Below are positions 35,841 to 44,904 of a stretch of 64,000 nt of DNA, piece by piece (within the stretch, counting starts at the first letter, position 1; the number at the start of each line of letters is the position of its first letter). The translations under genes and the position numbers were made by a program. The stretch comes from Paraburkholderia tuberum STM678 (lineage in GTDB: Bacteria > Pseudomonadota > Gammaproteobacteria > Burkholderiales > Burkholderiaceae), in assembly GCF_902833905.1 (NCBI RefSeq), contig NZ_CADFGP010000045.1, positions 1 to 64,000 on the forward strand. Direction: 5' to 3'. Under the pieces are notes generated by a model. That model was given only the letters and a program-made list of their open reading frames with translations, did not search any database and was not told the DNA's origin.

Positions 35841-36473
35841 TCAGGGAATGTTCAGATACTTGTGAGTCTGCATCGACAGGCGCCACTGCGGATGACGTTT
35901 GCACCAGTCGATCGCGAGCTTCGTGTTGATGTCGCGCGACGGGCCGTCCATCGGCTGGACGAGGAAATACTCGAAGTCGAGCTTGGCGTAGTCGGCGAGG
36001 CGCTGGTTGTCCTGCGGGATCACGACCTTCAGTTCGTTGCCCTTCGTCACGACGAGCGGCGCGTCGGCCTTCGGGCTCACGCAGATCCAGTCGATCGTGT
36101 CGAGCACCGGCAGCGAGCCGTTGGTCTCGATCGCGATCTCGAAGCCGGCCGCGTGCAGCGCGTCGACGAGCGGCTGATCGAGCTGCAGCATCGGCTCGCC
36201 GCCAGTGCACACGACGAAGCGTTCGCCCTCGCCTTGCGGCCATTGCGACGCGATCATCGCGACCAGTTCGTCAGGTGTGCGGTACTTGCCGCCGTTCTCG
36301 CCGTCGGTGCCGACGAAGTCGGTGTCGCAGAAACGGCAGACGGCGTCCGCGCGATCCTCTTCGCGGCCGGACCACAGATTGCAGCCCGCGAAACGGCAGA
36401 ACACGGCCGGCCGCCCGGCATTCGCGCCCTCGCCCTGCAACGTGTAGAAAATTTCCTTGACCGCGTACGTCAT
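35841..36473 (-). CDS. queE: 7-carboxy-7-deazaguanine synthase QueE (CX14CX2C type)
   Basis: A 210-residue radical SAM enzyme that forms the deazaguanine ring. The cluster cysteines are C31, C46 and C49, giving CX14CX2C in place of the classical CX3CX2C; this expanded loop is known from Burkholderia QueE. Other motifs: TLQGEGANAGRP and CTGGEPMLQ. The ATG at 36473 is preferred to one 30 bases upstream. Confidence 0.94.
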   Translation of the reverse strand: MTYAVKEIFYTLQGEGANAGRPAVFCRFAGCNLWSGREEDRADAVCRFCDTDFVGTDGENGGKYRTPDELVAMIASQWPQGEGERFVVCTGGEPMLQLDQPLVDALHAAGFEIAIETNGSLPVLDTIDWICVSPKADAPLVVTKGNELKVVIPQDNQRLADYAKLDFEYFLVQPMDGPSRDINTKLAIDWCKRHPQWRLSMQTHKYLNIP

Positions 36474-36537
36474 GCTGCTTTCTGTCCTGTGTTCCTGAAT
36501 CAACGATGCTCAATGATGGGCGCTCTCGCGCGAGCCG

Positions 36538-37269
36538 TCAGACCGGCTCGGTGACTTTTTCGCCGGCGAGGTAGGCCTCATAGCCACGTTTGCGCAACCG
36601 GCATGCCGGGCATTCGCCGCAGCCGAAGCCCCATGAGTGCAACTCGGCCCGTTCGCCGACGTAGCAGGTATGCGTCTCGACGCGCACCAGTTCCACCAAT
36701 GCGTCGCCGCCGAGCGCGCGCGCGAGGCGCCACGTGTCGGCCTTGTCGAGCCACATCAGCGGCGTCTCCAGCGCGAAACGCGCGTCCATGCCGAGATTCA
36801 GCGCGACCTGCAGCGCCTTCATCGTGTCGTCGCGGCAATCGGGGTAGCCCGAGAAGTCCGTCTCGCACATCCCGCCGACCAGCACCTGCAAACCGCGCCG
36901 ATACGCGATGGCCGCGGCGATCGTCATGAACATCAGATTGCGGCCCGGCACGAACGTGTTCGGCAACCCATTGGCCGTGGCTTCGATTTCGATCTCGCGC
37001 GTCATCGCGGTGTCGCTGATCGCGCCGAGCAGCGACAGGTCGATCGTGTGATCGTCGCCGAGACGATCGGCCCACGCCGGAAACGCACGCACGACGGCCT
37101 GACGGAATCCTTCGCGGCATTCGAGTTCGACACGATGACGCTGACCATAATCGAAGCCGACCGTTTCGACCGTGTCGTAACGGTCGAGCGCCCACGCAAG
37201 ACACGTGGCGGAATCCTGGCCACCGGAAAACAGCACGAGCGCGCTACGCTTAGCGTCTTTGCGGATCAC
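36538..37269 (-). CDS. queC: 7-cyano-7-deazaguanine synthase QueC
   Basis: QueC turns carboxydeazaguanine into preQ0 with ATP and ammonia. The 243-residue protein has the PP-loop LFSGGQDSATCL near the N-terminus and the zinc knuckle GFGCGECPACRLRKRGY near the C-terminus. The GTG start (VIRKDAKRSALVLFSGG) has a GGAG site 7 bases upstream; longer frames add non-family residues. Confidence 0.95.
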   Translation of the reverse strand: MIRKDAKRSALVLFSGGQDSATCLAWALDRYDTVETVGFDYGQRHRVELECREGFRQAVVRAFPAWADRLGDDHTIDLSLLGAISDTAMTREIEIEATANGLPNTFVPGRNLMFMTIAAAIAYRRGLQVLVGGMCETDFSGYPDCRDDTMKALQVALNLGMDARFALETPLMWLDKADTWRLARALGGDALVELVRVETHTCYVGERAELHSWGFGCGECPACRLRKRGYEAYLAGEKVTEPV

Positions 37270-37622
37270 CGTGATACTCCGTGAATGAGAGTGCCACGTC
37301 GCGCTGCGCGAGGTGCGCCATGCAAGCAACGCGGCGCGACGTGTGCCGGCACTGTGCCGGCCCAAAGCAGTATAGGTCGCGCGTTGGGCGGGAACGTGGC
37401 TGGGCGCTTATACCGCCGATCGTCGGGCGAAGGATTGGGTGCTTCGGTGCGACATGCTCGGCACTGCATTCGCGCGGCGCACGACCGCGTGCGATGCCTG
37501 CATGCAAGTCCTTGAACTGGCGCGATTTTATCACGCGACACCGAATGTCGCCGACGCCAGCTGTCCCACCCGCGCGGCTTCAACTGCATGGCAAGCCGAA
37601 GTGACGACTTGTCCGCCAAACG
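37270..37622. other. 353-base stretch between queC and tRNA-Phe: no gene seen
   Basis: The open frames here are short and Arg/Cys-rich with no family pattern. It should hold the queC promoter, but no clear pair of -35 and -10 boxes was found on the minus strand. Confidence 0.3.
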
Positions 37623-37658
37623 GAAAAGCCCCAGGGAATCTTGCGATTTCCTGGGGCT
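37623..37658 (-). terminator. Terminator of tRNA-Phe
   Basis: On the minus strand AGCCCCAGGAAATC pairs with GATTCCCTGGGGCT (13 of 14 positions, 4-base loop), followed by TTTTCCGTTT. Confidence 0.8.
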
Positions 37659-37664
37659 GAATCC

Positions 37665-37740
37665 TGGTGGCCTGGGGCGGAATCGAACCACCGACACGCG
37701 GATTTTCAATCCGCTGCTCTACCAACTGAGCTACCGGGCC
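37665..37740 (-). tRNA. tRNA-Phe (anticodon GAA)
   Basis: A 76-base cloverleaf with encoded CCA. It starts GGCCCGGTAGCTCAGTTGG, the anticodon arm is GCGGA-TTGAAAA-TCCGC with anticodon GAA, and the T arm is GTGGTTCGATTCCGC. The promoter TTGCTG-N17-TATAGT lies just upstream and a terminator just downstream. Confidence 0.97.
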
Positions 37741-37753
37741 AACGAAGAACGAA

Positions 37754-37782
37754 ACTATATCAAGCGATCCGCAGTTCAGCAA
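37754..37782 (-). promoter_or_regulatory. Promoter of tRNA-Phe
   Basis: On the minus strand TTGCTG (37777-37782), 17 bases, TATAGT (37754-37759), 14 bases before the tRNA 5' end. Confidence 0.75.
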
Positions 37783-37833
37783 GCCCTTTCATAAACAATC
37801 TGCCGGGCCGCGTTCGCATGCAACACGTGGCGC

Positions 37834-38523
37834 TCACTCCCCTTTGTTCTTGCCGAGATCGACGCCGAGTTGCTTCAGCTTGCGATAAAGATGCGTGCGC
37901 TCGAGACCGGTCTTCTCCGCGACACGCGTCATGCTGCCGTTCTCGCGCGCGAGGTGATATTCGAAGTACGCGCGCTCGAACGCATCGCGCGCATCGCGCA
38001 GCGGAATGTCGAACGAGATCGACGCGGTTTGCGCGACGAGCGTGCCGCCGCCGACGCCATCGGACGACAGTATCGGCAACGCGGCCGCCGACGCGACTGA
38101 CGATGCGCTGACCGGCAACGCCGGCTTCGCAGCCACGCCGCCAGGCACGGCCGCCGCGTTACCACGCGCGAGTCCCTGCTCGACCGCCTTTAATAGCTTC
38201 TGCAACGCGATCGGCTTTTCGAGGAAGTTGAGCGCGCCGATCTTGGTGGCCTCGACCGCGGTGTCGATCGTCGCGTGACCGGACATCATGATCACGGGCA
38301 TCGTCAATTGACCGTGCGCGGCCCATTCCTTGAGCAGCGTCACGCCGTCGGTGTCCGGCATCCAGATGTCGAGCAGCACGAGGTCCGGCGCCTGACGCAG
38401 ACGGAACTCGCGCGCCTCCTGCGCGTTTTCAGCGGCCTCCACGACGTGTCCCTCGTCGCTGAGGATCTCCGAGAGCAGTTCCCGGATGCCCATTTCATCA
38501 TCTACCACCAGGATGGTTGCCAT
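37834..38523 (-). CDS. NtrX-like response regulator without an AAA+ domain
   Basis: A 229-residue regulator: receiver with D7, D8 and phospho-acceptor D52 (LLDIWMP) and K103 (FLEKP), an Ala/Val/Ser-rich linker (about 120-165) and a Fis-type helix-turn-helix at the C-terminus (VAEKTGLERTHLYRKLKQLG). NtrX proper carries a sigma-54-activating AAA+ domain between the two, which is missing. It therefore cannot activate sigma-54 polymerase directly and more likely acts as a repressor or sigma-70 regulator. Its ATG follows the kinase stop with no gap. Confidence 0.88.
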   Translation of the reverse strand: MATILVVDDEMGIRELLSEILSDEGHVVEAAENAQEAREFRLRQAPDLVLLDIWMPDTDGVTLLKEWAAHGQLTMPVIMMSGHATIDTAVEATKIGALNFLEKPIALQKLLKAVEQGLARGNAAAVPGGVAAKPALPVSASSVASAAALPILSSDGVGGGTLVAQTASISFDIPLRDARDAFERAYFEYHLARENGSMTRVAEKTGLERTHLYRKLKQLGVDLGKNKGE

Positions 38524-40950
38524 TTATGCTGCCCTTGTCTGCACTGTTGCTTTTGTCGTTCCCTGCGACGCGCCGCCGTGCGCCGGATGGGCACCCGAAC
38601 CAGGTGCACCCGGCTGCGCGGGGTCGTCCGCCAGTTGAAGGAAGAGAATCGAAATCTGCGCGCCTTCGATCACGTCGCCGGCCTTCATGCGATTGCGAAT
38701 GTCGATGCGCGCGCCATGTTCGTCGACGATCTTCTTGACCATCGCAAGCCCTAGACCCGTACCCTTGGCCTTGGTCGTCACGTACGGCTCGAACGCGCGC
38801 GTGAGGATACGCGCGGGGAAGCCTGGTCCGTTGTCCGACACTGTCAGACGGACCGCGACGCGCGCCTTGCCTTGCGCGTCGGGGTCTCCGTATTCTACTG
38901 TCCTCGTCTCGAGCAAAACACGCGGATGCGCGACTTCGGCGACCGCGTCCTGCGCGTTCTGCAGCAGGTTGTGGATCACCTGACGCAACTGCGTCGCGTC
39001 GCCGCGTATCGCGGGCAAGGCCGCCAGCTCGACCTGGATCGCGCCCTTGCCTTCTTCGATACCGTACAGCGTGAGCACCTCGCTGACCAGACCATTCAAT
39101 TGCAGATGCGCGAGTACCGCGGGCGGTGTGCGCGCGTAGTCGCGGAAATCGTCGACCATCTGCTTCATCGCGGCGACCTGATTGACGATCGTCGTCGCGC
39201 CGCGCTTCAGCACGTCCGCATCCGACGGCTCGAGCTTGTCGGCGAGCTTCATCTGCAATCGTTCGGCCGACAGTTGAATCGGCGTGAGCGGATTCTTGAT
39301 CTCGTGCGCGAGGCGCCGCGCGACTTCGCCCCATGCGATCGAACGCTGCGCGGAGATCACGTCGGAGATGTCGTCGAACACGATCACGTAGCCCGCGGTC
39401 TGCATGCCTTCAGCGTCGCGCTCGTTCGCCGCGAGGAGGCGCGCGCCGCGCACGAGCAGCGTGAGCGGCTCGGTTTCGCCGGGCACCGGCACCGAGAACT
39501 GCTGCTGCCAATGGCCGTTGTCGTCATGGCCGTCTTCACTCGCCGCTTCGCGATCGGCGAATGCCTTGCGCACAATCGCGCCGAATTCGCCGAGCACGCC
39601 GATCTGATCGAGCGACGAGCCGAGCACCGTCTGGAACGGCTGACGGAAAATCCGCTCGGCGCCTCGATTCGCGGTGGTCAGCCGGAATTGCCGGTCGAAC
39701 ACGAACACACCTGCGGTCAGGTTCGCGAGGATGCTCTCGAGATACGCCTTCGAATGCTCGAGCGCGATACGATTTTTCTCGACCGCCCCGCGCGCTTCCG
39801 ACAACTGCCGCGTCATCGCATTGAACGACTGCGTGAGGAAACCGAGTTCGTCGCGCGACTTGATCTCGCGCTTTGGCGTGTAGTCGCCCTCGGTGATTTC
39901 CTTCGTGCCCTGCGCGAGCAGGAATAGCGGCCGCGCGAGCTGATTGCCGAGCGCCAGCGCGAGCATCATCGCGATGAAAGTCGCGAGAAACAGCGACAGG
40001 GTCAGCGTGCCGATGTACATCTTGCGCAAGCCGGTGCGGCCGAGCGCCTTCTCCTGATACTCGCGATACGCGCGCTGCACCGAGTCGGCATTGCGCGCGA
40101 GTGTCGTCGAGACCGGCTGCGTCAGTTGCAGGAAGCGCTCGGCGGGCTGCAAGAGCGACGCGTTCGCATCGGGAATACGCTGCACCACGCGCAGACGCAG
40201 CGCTCCCTTGCCGCCGTGCGCATTCGGATCGCCGTCCACTTCGCCTTCGATCGCCGCATAGCCGTGGCCACGCGCCTGCTCGATCATCAGCGGTGTCGGC
40301 AGATCGTTCGGCAGCAGCATCGCGTAGTTGCCGGACGCCTGCGCGACCACGTGCATGTCCGGCGTCGCGCCAGACATGCTGCGGGTCGGCTCGACGATCG
40401 TCGCGTCCTGCACACCGAACTGGTCGCGCAAACGCAGCAGCGTCAACGTGGTGCCGGCCGCATCCGCGCTCGCGAGCTGCTCGGACATCAGACGCGCCTT
40501 CGTCTGCAGATCGGACAGCGACGCGTCGAGCATGCCGCGCCCGAGGTTGAGGCCGGACGCGAGCGCGGTTTCGACGTTCACGTCGAACCACGACTCGATG
40601 CTGCGCGACACGAACTGATACGACACGATGTAGATGATGCCGCCCGGCACCACACCGACCAGCGCCATGAAGAACGCGAGCTTCGCGAGCAGCCGTGTGC
40701 CGAATTTGCCCGTGCGTAATCGCACGATGATGATGACGACGAGCGTCGCCACCACCAGCAGAAAGATCAACGCGACCGCGACGTTGGCCGCATACAGCCA
40801 CTGGTAATAGCGGTCGAAGAATTCGGTGTTCGCGCTGGCGGCGGCCAGCAACACGAGCAGCAACACGGCCGTCACCGCGACCGTCGACACGAGCACGCGC
40901 ACGACGATGCTGCTGACACTGGTGGAAGATGAGCGCACTTTATTTAGCAC
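38524..40950 (-). CDS. NtrY-like membrane sensor histidine kinase
   Basis: An 808-residue kinase: membrane segments near 22-42, 53-76 and 88-112, a periplasmic sensor region (about 113-310), another membrane segment (about 322-345), HAMP (about 345-397), a PAS domain (about 415-550), H-box RRLAHEIKNPLTPIQLS, N box HNLLQNAQDAV and G boxes SDNGPGFP and GTGLGLAMVKKI. Architecture and the phosphatase-type HEIKNPLTP box match NtrY. It overlaps the DUF4390 stop region by 11 bases and abuts the regulator gene. The ligand is unknown. Confidence 0.9.
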   Translation of the reverse strand: MLNKVRSSSTSVSSIVVRVLVSTVAVTAVLLLVLLAAASANTEFFDRYYQWLYAANVAVALIFLLVVATLVVIIIVRLRTGKFGTRLLAKLAFFMALVGVVPGGIIYIVSYQFVSRSIESWFDVNVETALASGLNLGRGMLDASLSDLQTKARLMSEQLASADAAGTTLTLLRLRDQFGVQDATIVEPTRSMSGATPDMHVVAQASGNYAMLLPNDLPTPLMIEQARGHGYAAIEGEVDGDPNAHGGKGALRLRVVQRIPDANASLLQPAERFLQLTQPVSTTLARNADSVQRAYREYQEKALGRTGLRKMYIGTLTLSLFLATFIAMMLALALGNQLARPLFLLAQGTKEITEGDYTPKREIKSRDELGFLTQSFNAMTRQLSEARGAVEKNRIALEHSKAYLESILANLTAGVFVFDRQFRLTTANRGAERIFRQPFQTVLGSSLDQIGVLGEFGAIVRKAFADREAASEDGHDDNGHWQQQFSVPVPGETEPLTLLVRGARLLAANERDAEGMQTAGYVIVFDDISDVISAQRSIAWGEVARRLAHEIKNPLTPIQLSAERLQMKLADKLEPSDADVLKRGATTIVNQVAAMKQMVDDFRDYARTPPAVLAHLQLNGLVSEVLTLYGIEEGKGAIQVELAALPAIRGDATQLRQVIHNLLQNAQDAVAEVAHPRVLLETRTVEYGDPDAQGKARVAVRLTVSDNGPGFPARILTRAFEPYVTTKAKGTGLGLAMVKKIVDEHGARIDIRNRMKAGDVIEGAQISILFLQLADDPAQPGAPGSGAHPAHGGASQGTTKATVQTRAA

Positions 40951-41539
40951 GATCGGCGGCCGTGAAAGTGAAGCGCTTCCAATCCGAGGCGAGGTTCCAG
41001 TCGCGGTTGTTCACCGCGTCGATCTGGAACGGCTTGGGCATCAGCCCGATGTCGAGTTGCATGCGCACGGACGCGTTATAGGTCTCGCCGACCCGCACCT
41101 GATTGCGGTCGATCACGTGCCACGACGTCACGTGCTTGATCACCGCGAGCGCATCGTTGAGCGTGGAAAAGCCGAGCTGCAAGCCGCCCGACTGCACGCT
41201 CGACACGCGATATTCGCGCGTGAGTGGCTGGAACGACAGCCGCAAACTTTGCGACACGCTGACCGGCTGCTCGTCGAACCAGTACCAGCGCGGCCGGCTC
41301 AGTTCGAAATCGGTCGTGAAATAAAGCGGAATGCCTTTGTTGACCGCGTCTTCGAGATTGCTGTTCAGCTCGAATTCGAAATGCGCGTCGAGACTCCAGC
41401 CGCCGTTGTCGGCCTGCAGCGACGCCCGCTGCACCGCGATCGAGTCAGCGTGCGCCGCGCCCGGCGCTGCAAGCCAGACGGCCAGCGCGATCCAGAGCAC
41501 GGCAGCGAGCCGAAGCGGGAAGAAGCGTTTTATGGTCAC
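40940..41539 (-). CDS. DUF4390 domain exported protein
   Basis: A 199-residue protein with a signal peptide ending near PGAAHADS (residue 32) and a beta-rich DUF4390 domain (DFELSRPRWYWFDEQPVS is typical). Function is unknown. It overlaps rsmB by 4 bases upstream and the NtrY-like kinase by 11 bases downstream, so four genes form one tight operon. It may be an accessory to the kinase's periplasmic sensing; this is inference from position only. Confidence 0.85.
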   Translation of the reverse strand: MTIKRFFPLRLAAVLWIALAVWLAAPGAAHADSIAVQRASLQADNGGWSLDAHFEFELNSNLEDAVNKGIPLYFTTDFELSRPRWYWFDEQPVSVSQSLRLSFQPLTREYRVSSVQSGGLQLGFSTLNDALAVIKHVTSWHVIDRNQVRVGETYNASVRMQLDIGLMPKPFQIDAVNNRDWNLASDWKRFTFTAADRAK

Positions 41540-42975
41540 CGTTTCTGAAAGCGCGCGTAGAAAAATCCGTCGTGGTCTGAGTTCGTGCCGGCGCTGAATT
41601 CAGCGGGTCGTCCAGCATGAGAACCGGCCGATGGGTCGGCGGGCGCGCGGGCAACTGAGGGTAAAAGCTGCCCCGGCGCGTCCAATCGTACCGCATCCTG
41701 GTGCTGGTTTCCAAACCACTGTGCCTGCAACTCGCCCTCTTCGGGGAAGATCGAACAGGTGACGTAAAGCAACTCGCCGCCCGGTTTCACGAGCGGCCAC
41801 AGCGCGTCGAGAATGCGGCGCTGTTCGGCGACGAGCGCGGCGATATCGGACTGACGACGCAGCCAGCGAATATCCGGATGACGCCGCACGATGCCCGACG
41901 CCGAGCACGGCACGTCGGCGAGGATGCGGTCGAACGGCTGGTCGAGGTCGTCGTGCCATTGCGCGGGGTTGCCCGCGTCGCCGATGCGCACTTCCGCTTC
42001 GAGCTTCAGACGCCGCAGGTTTTCGCCGATGCGGCGCGCGCGAGACGCATCGCTTTCGAGCGCGACCACTTGAATGTTGGCGAGTTCGAGCAGATGCCCG
42101 GTCTTGCCGCCAGGGGCCGCGCATGCGTCGAGCACGCGCATGCCGTCGCGCACGCCGAGCAATTGCGCGGCGAGTTGCGCCCCTGCGTCCTGCACGGACA
42201 CGACACCTTCGCTGAAGCCCGGAATGCGCTCGACCGGCATTGGCGTCGCGAGCGTGACCGCGTACTCACCAGCCTTGCTTGCGGCGATCTGCTGGCGTTG
42301 CAGCACTTGCAGATAGGCGTCGACCGTCGAATGGCGCGCGTTCACGCGCAACGTCAGCGGACCTTGCGTGTTGCCGGCGGCCAGCACCGATTGCCACGCC
42401 TCGGGCCATGCGCGCTTCACCGCGTCGATCCACCAGGACGGATAGTTCCAGCGCGCTACTTCATCGGCTTGCACGGAGGCGAGCAACGTGTCGCGCTCGC
42501 GCAAGAAGTTGCGCAGCACCGCGTTGACGAGCCCCTTCGCGAACGCGAACTCGCGACGCGCGCCAATCACCCTGACCGCCTGGTCGACGACCGTGAACGG
42601 CGTGTAGGCGGCGCTCGCTTCGTCGTCGACGAGCAGCGCGAGCGCGCACGCGAGCACATGCGCGACGTGCGGCGGAGGCGCCGTCTTCACCAGCTTCGCG
42701 ATCAGCCACTCGGCGGTTGCGAGACGGCGCATCGTGCGATAGGCGATATCCTGCACCGCGCCGCGCGCCGCTGCGGCGTTGTCCTCGGGCACCACCACGA
42801 AAACGCTTTGCAGCGCCGCGGGCAAGGCCGCGCCGAGACGCACGGCGCCAACGGCCTGGGCCGCGCAATCGAGTGCGAACCCGAGCGATTCGGGCGACAG
42901 TTGCAGCGTCGACAAACGGGATTCGCGCGAACGCGCCGACGAGGAAGCAGAACGCGAAGAAGGCTTTGGAGTCAT
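41536..42975 (-). CDS. rsmB: 16S rRNA (cytosine(967)-C(5))-methyltransferase RsmB
   Basis: A 479-residue enzyme with an N-terminal NusB-like RNA-binding domain (about 30-170) and a Rossmann methyltransferase domain: SAM motif LDACAAPGGKTGHLLEL, the general cysteine in DVPCSASG and the nucleophile cysteine in YVTCSIFPEEGE. The ATG at 42975 was chosen over one 81 bases upstream on family length; about 25 Ser/Arg-rich residues precede the domain. First gene of the operon with DUF4390 and the NtrYX-like pair. Confidence 0.95.
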   Translation of the reverse strand: MTPKPSSRSASSSARSRESRLSTLQLSPESLGFALDCAAQAVGAVRLGAALPAALQSVFVVVPEDNAAAARGAVQDIAYRTMRRLATAEWLIAKLVKTAPPPHVAHVLACALALLVDDEASAAYTPFTVVDQAVRVIGARREFAFAKGLVNAVLRNFLRERDTLLASVQADEVARWNYPSWWIDAVKRAWPEAWQSVLAAGNTQGPLTLRVNARHSTVDAYLQVLQRQQIAASKAGEYAVTLATPMPVERIPGFSEGVVSVQDAGAQLAAQLLGVRDGMRVLDACAAPGGKTGHLLELANIQVVALESDASRARRIGENLRRLKLEAEVRIGDAGNPAQWHDDLDQPFDRILADVPCSASGIVRRHPDIRWLRRQSDIAALVAEQRRILDALWPLVKPGGELLYVTCSIFPEEGELQAQWFGNQHQDAVRLDAPGQLLPSVARAPADPSAGSHAGRPAEFSAGTNSDHDGFFYARFQKR

Positions 42976-43106
42976 GAAGGGAGCAAGGGCAAGCCGCACG
43001 GTGCGCGCGGCGCAATCAGCGCACATTGTAGCGTGGCGCCGGTGGGGCGCCGCCATGCGTGGGTGGTGGCCGCAGACGCTGTCGTGCAGTGGCGACGAAC
43101 AGTGTG

Positions 43107-43133
43107 AAAAAAAGCGGGCCTCGCGGGCCCGCT
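43107..43133 (-). terminator. Terminator after htpX
   Basis: On the minus strand AGCGGGCC and GGCCCGCT (43113-43133) form an 8-bp stem with a 5-base loop, followed by seven T. Confidence 0.88.
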
Positions 43134-43174
43134 CTTCAGTACTTCAGGCTCGACGCGCCGAGCGACGCGGCGCC

Positions 43175-44032
43175 TCAGTCGAAGCGCCCGGTGCGCGCCA
43201 TTTCCATCAAACGCGCGATGCGCTCCTCGGTCGCCGGGTGCGTCGAGAACAGACTCGCGATACCGCCGCCCGACAGCGGATTCATGATCATCATCTGCGC
43301 GGTGGCCGGATGCGCCTCGGCCGTCGGGAACGGAATGCCGCTCGCATAGCGATGGATCTTGTCGAGCGCCGACGCCAGTGCCTGCGGGTCGCCCGAAATC
43401 TGCGCGCCGCCCCGGTCGGCTTCGAATTCGCGCGCACGCGAAATCGCCATCTGGATCAACGCACCGGCAATCGGCGCGAGCAGCGCAACCGCGATGCTCG
43501 CGATCGGGTTCGCGGGACGGCCGTTTTCGTCGCGGCCGCCGAAGAACATCGCGAAGTTCGCCAACGCGGAAATCGCGCCGGCCATGGTCGCCGAAATCGT
43601 CGAGATCAGAATGTCGCGATGCTTCACGTGCGCGAGTTCGTGCGCCATTACGCCGCGCATTTCGCGCTCGGACAGTACGCGCAGAATGCCGGTGGTCGCC
43701 GCGACTGCCGCGTGCTCCGGGTTGCGGCCGGTGGCGAACGCGTTCGGCGCGTCTTCGTTGATCAGGTAGACGCGCGGCATCGGCAGGTTCGCGCGCGTGG
43801 CGAGATCGCGCACCATCCGATAGAACTGCGGCGCGCTGTTTTCGTCGACTTCCTGCGCGTTGTACATGCGCAGGACCATCTTGTCGGAGAACCAGTACGA
43901 GAAGAAATTCATCCCAAGGGCGATCACGAGCGCGACCATCATGCCGCGCGACCCGCCGATCATCCCGCCGATCACGATGAAAAGGGCCGTAATCGCGGCC
44001 ATCAACATCGCGGTTTTCACCCAGTTAAACAT
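43175..44032 (-). CDS. htpX: Zinc metalloprotease HtpX
   Basis: A 285-residue inner-membrane protease of membrane quality control. Two N-terminal membrane segments (about 7-50), HEXXH as MAHELAHVKHRD (about 128-139), two further segments (150-200) and the third zinc ligand in EFEADRGGA are visible. In E. coli it is stress-induced through CpxR; no such site was identified here. Confidence 0.95.
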   Translation of the reverse strand: MFNWVKTAMLMAAITALFIVIGGMIGGSRGMMVALVIALGMNFFSYWFSDKMVLRMYNAQEVDENSAPQFYRMVRDLATRANLPMPRVYLINEDAPNAFATGRNPEHAAVAATTGILRVLSEREMRGVMAHELAHVKHRDILISTISATMAGAISALANFAMFFGGRDENGRPANPIASIAVALLAPIAGALIQMAISRAREFEADRGGAQISGDPQALASALDKIHRYASGIPFPTAEAHPATAQMMIMNPLSGGGIASLFSTHPATEERIARLMEMARTGRFD

Positions 44033-44137
44033 GTCTGCAACTCCTTGCCCCGAGCGTGGCCTTCATCTCCGTGCCGCGCGATTGCGGCGCCAGATTGTAA
44101 GCGAAATGTTAGATATGGGCGATGCGGGAAAATTCAA

Positions 44138-44779
44138 TCATCGCGAGGCGCTCGCGAGTTTGATGCCCAGGCCGACGAACGCGCTGCCGACGCCGCGATC
44201 GAGCCAGCGCTTGACCGCCGGTTTGCCCGAGAAACGCTGCGTGACGCTTCCCGCGATCCACGCGACGAAGCTGTTCCAGACCATGCTCATCAGCACGAAG
44301 ACCGCGCCGAGCGTGAGAAACGCGAAGGTCTTGTGTTCGCTGCCCGTCGTGACGAATTGCGGGAAGAACGACACGAAGAACAGCACGACTTTCGGGTTCA
44401 GAACGTTGGTCCAGAAGCCTTGCAGGAACAACTGCCGCAGCGACTTCGGCGTGGACGACGCGCGCGCATCGCCGGCGGGCGCATCCGCGGCCGGCTTCGC
44501 GAAAATCAGGCGCACCCCCAGATAGATCAGATAAATCGCGCCGACGAATTTGACGATGGTGAACGCCGTAGCCGACGCGGCCAGCAGCGCGGTCAGTCCA
44601 AACGTGCAGGCAAGCGAGTGAATGCAGCAGCCCGCCGAAATGCCGAGCGCCGACATCAGCCCCGCGCCGCGGCCCTGGGCGACGCTGCGCCCGACGATAT
44701 AAGCGGTATCCGGCCCCGGCGTGATGTTCAGGAGAAAAACCGCGACGATGAAAAACTCGAAATGGACGATGCCGAACAT
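44138..44779 (-). CDS. LysE/RhtB family amino-acid exporter
   Basis: A 213-residue permease with six membrane segments. The family signature NITPGPDTAYIVGRS follows the first segment. It exports amino acids or related compounds; the substrate cannot be read. The ATG at 44779 has a GAGGGTG ribosome site; another in-frame ATG 33 bases upstream has none. The middle loop (about 115-130) is Ala/Asp-rich. Confidence 0.87.
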   Translation of the reverse strand: MFGIVHFEFFIVAVFLLNITPGPDTAYIVGRSVAQGRGAGLMSALGISAGCCIHSLACTFGLTALLAASATAFTIVKFVGAIYLIYLGVRLIFAKPAADAPAGDARASSTPKSLRQLFLQGFWTNVLNPKVVLFFVSFFPQFVTTGSEHKTFAFLTLGAVFVLMSMVWNSFVAWIAGSVTQRFSGKPAVKRWLDRGVGSAFVGLGIKLASASR

Positions 44780-44904
44780 GTGATGCACCCTCGAAAACCT
44801 GGTCTGCTGCATGGAGGATTCTAACGCGCGTCGCGCTCGCGGCGGGCGCGGAGAACACCGGCCGAATGGACGATGCTCCGGCGTGCGAGACGCGCTTATT
44901 GCGC

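Noticed and set aside
42779..44824. 681-codon plus-strand frame across rsmB, htpX and the LysE gene
   Set aside because: Opposite-strand shadow of three well-supported minus-strand genes.
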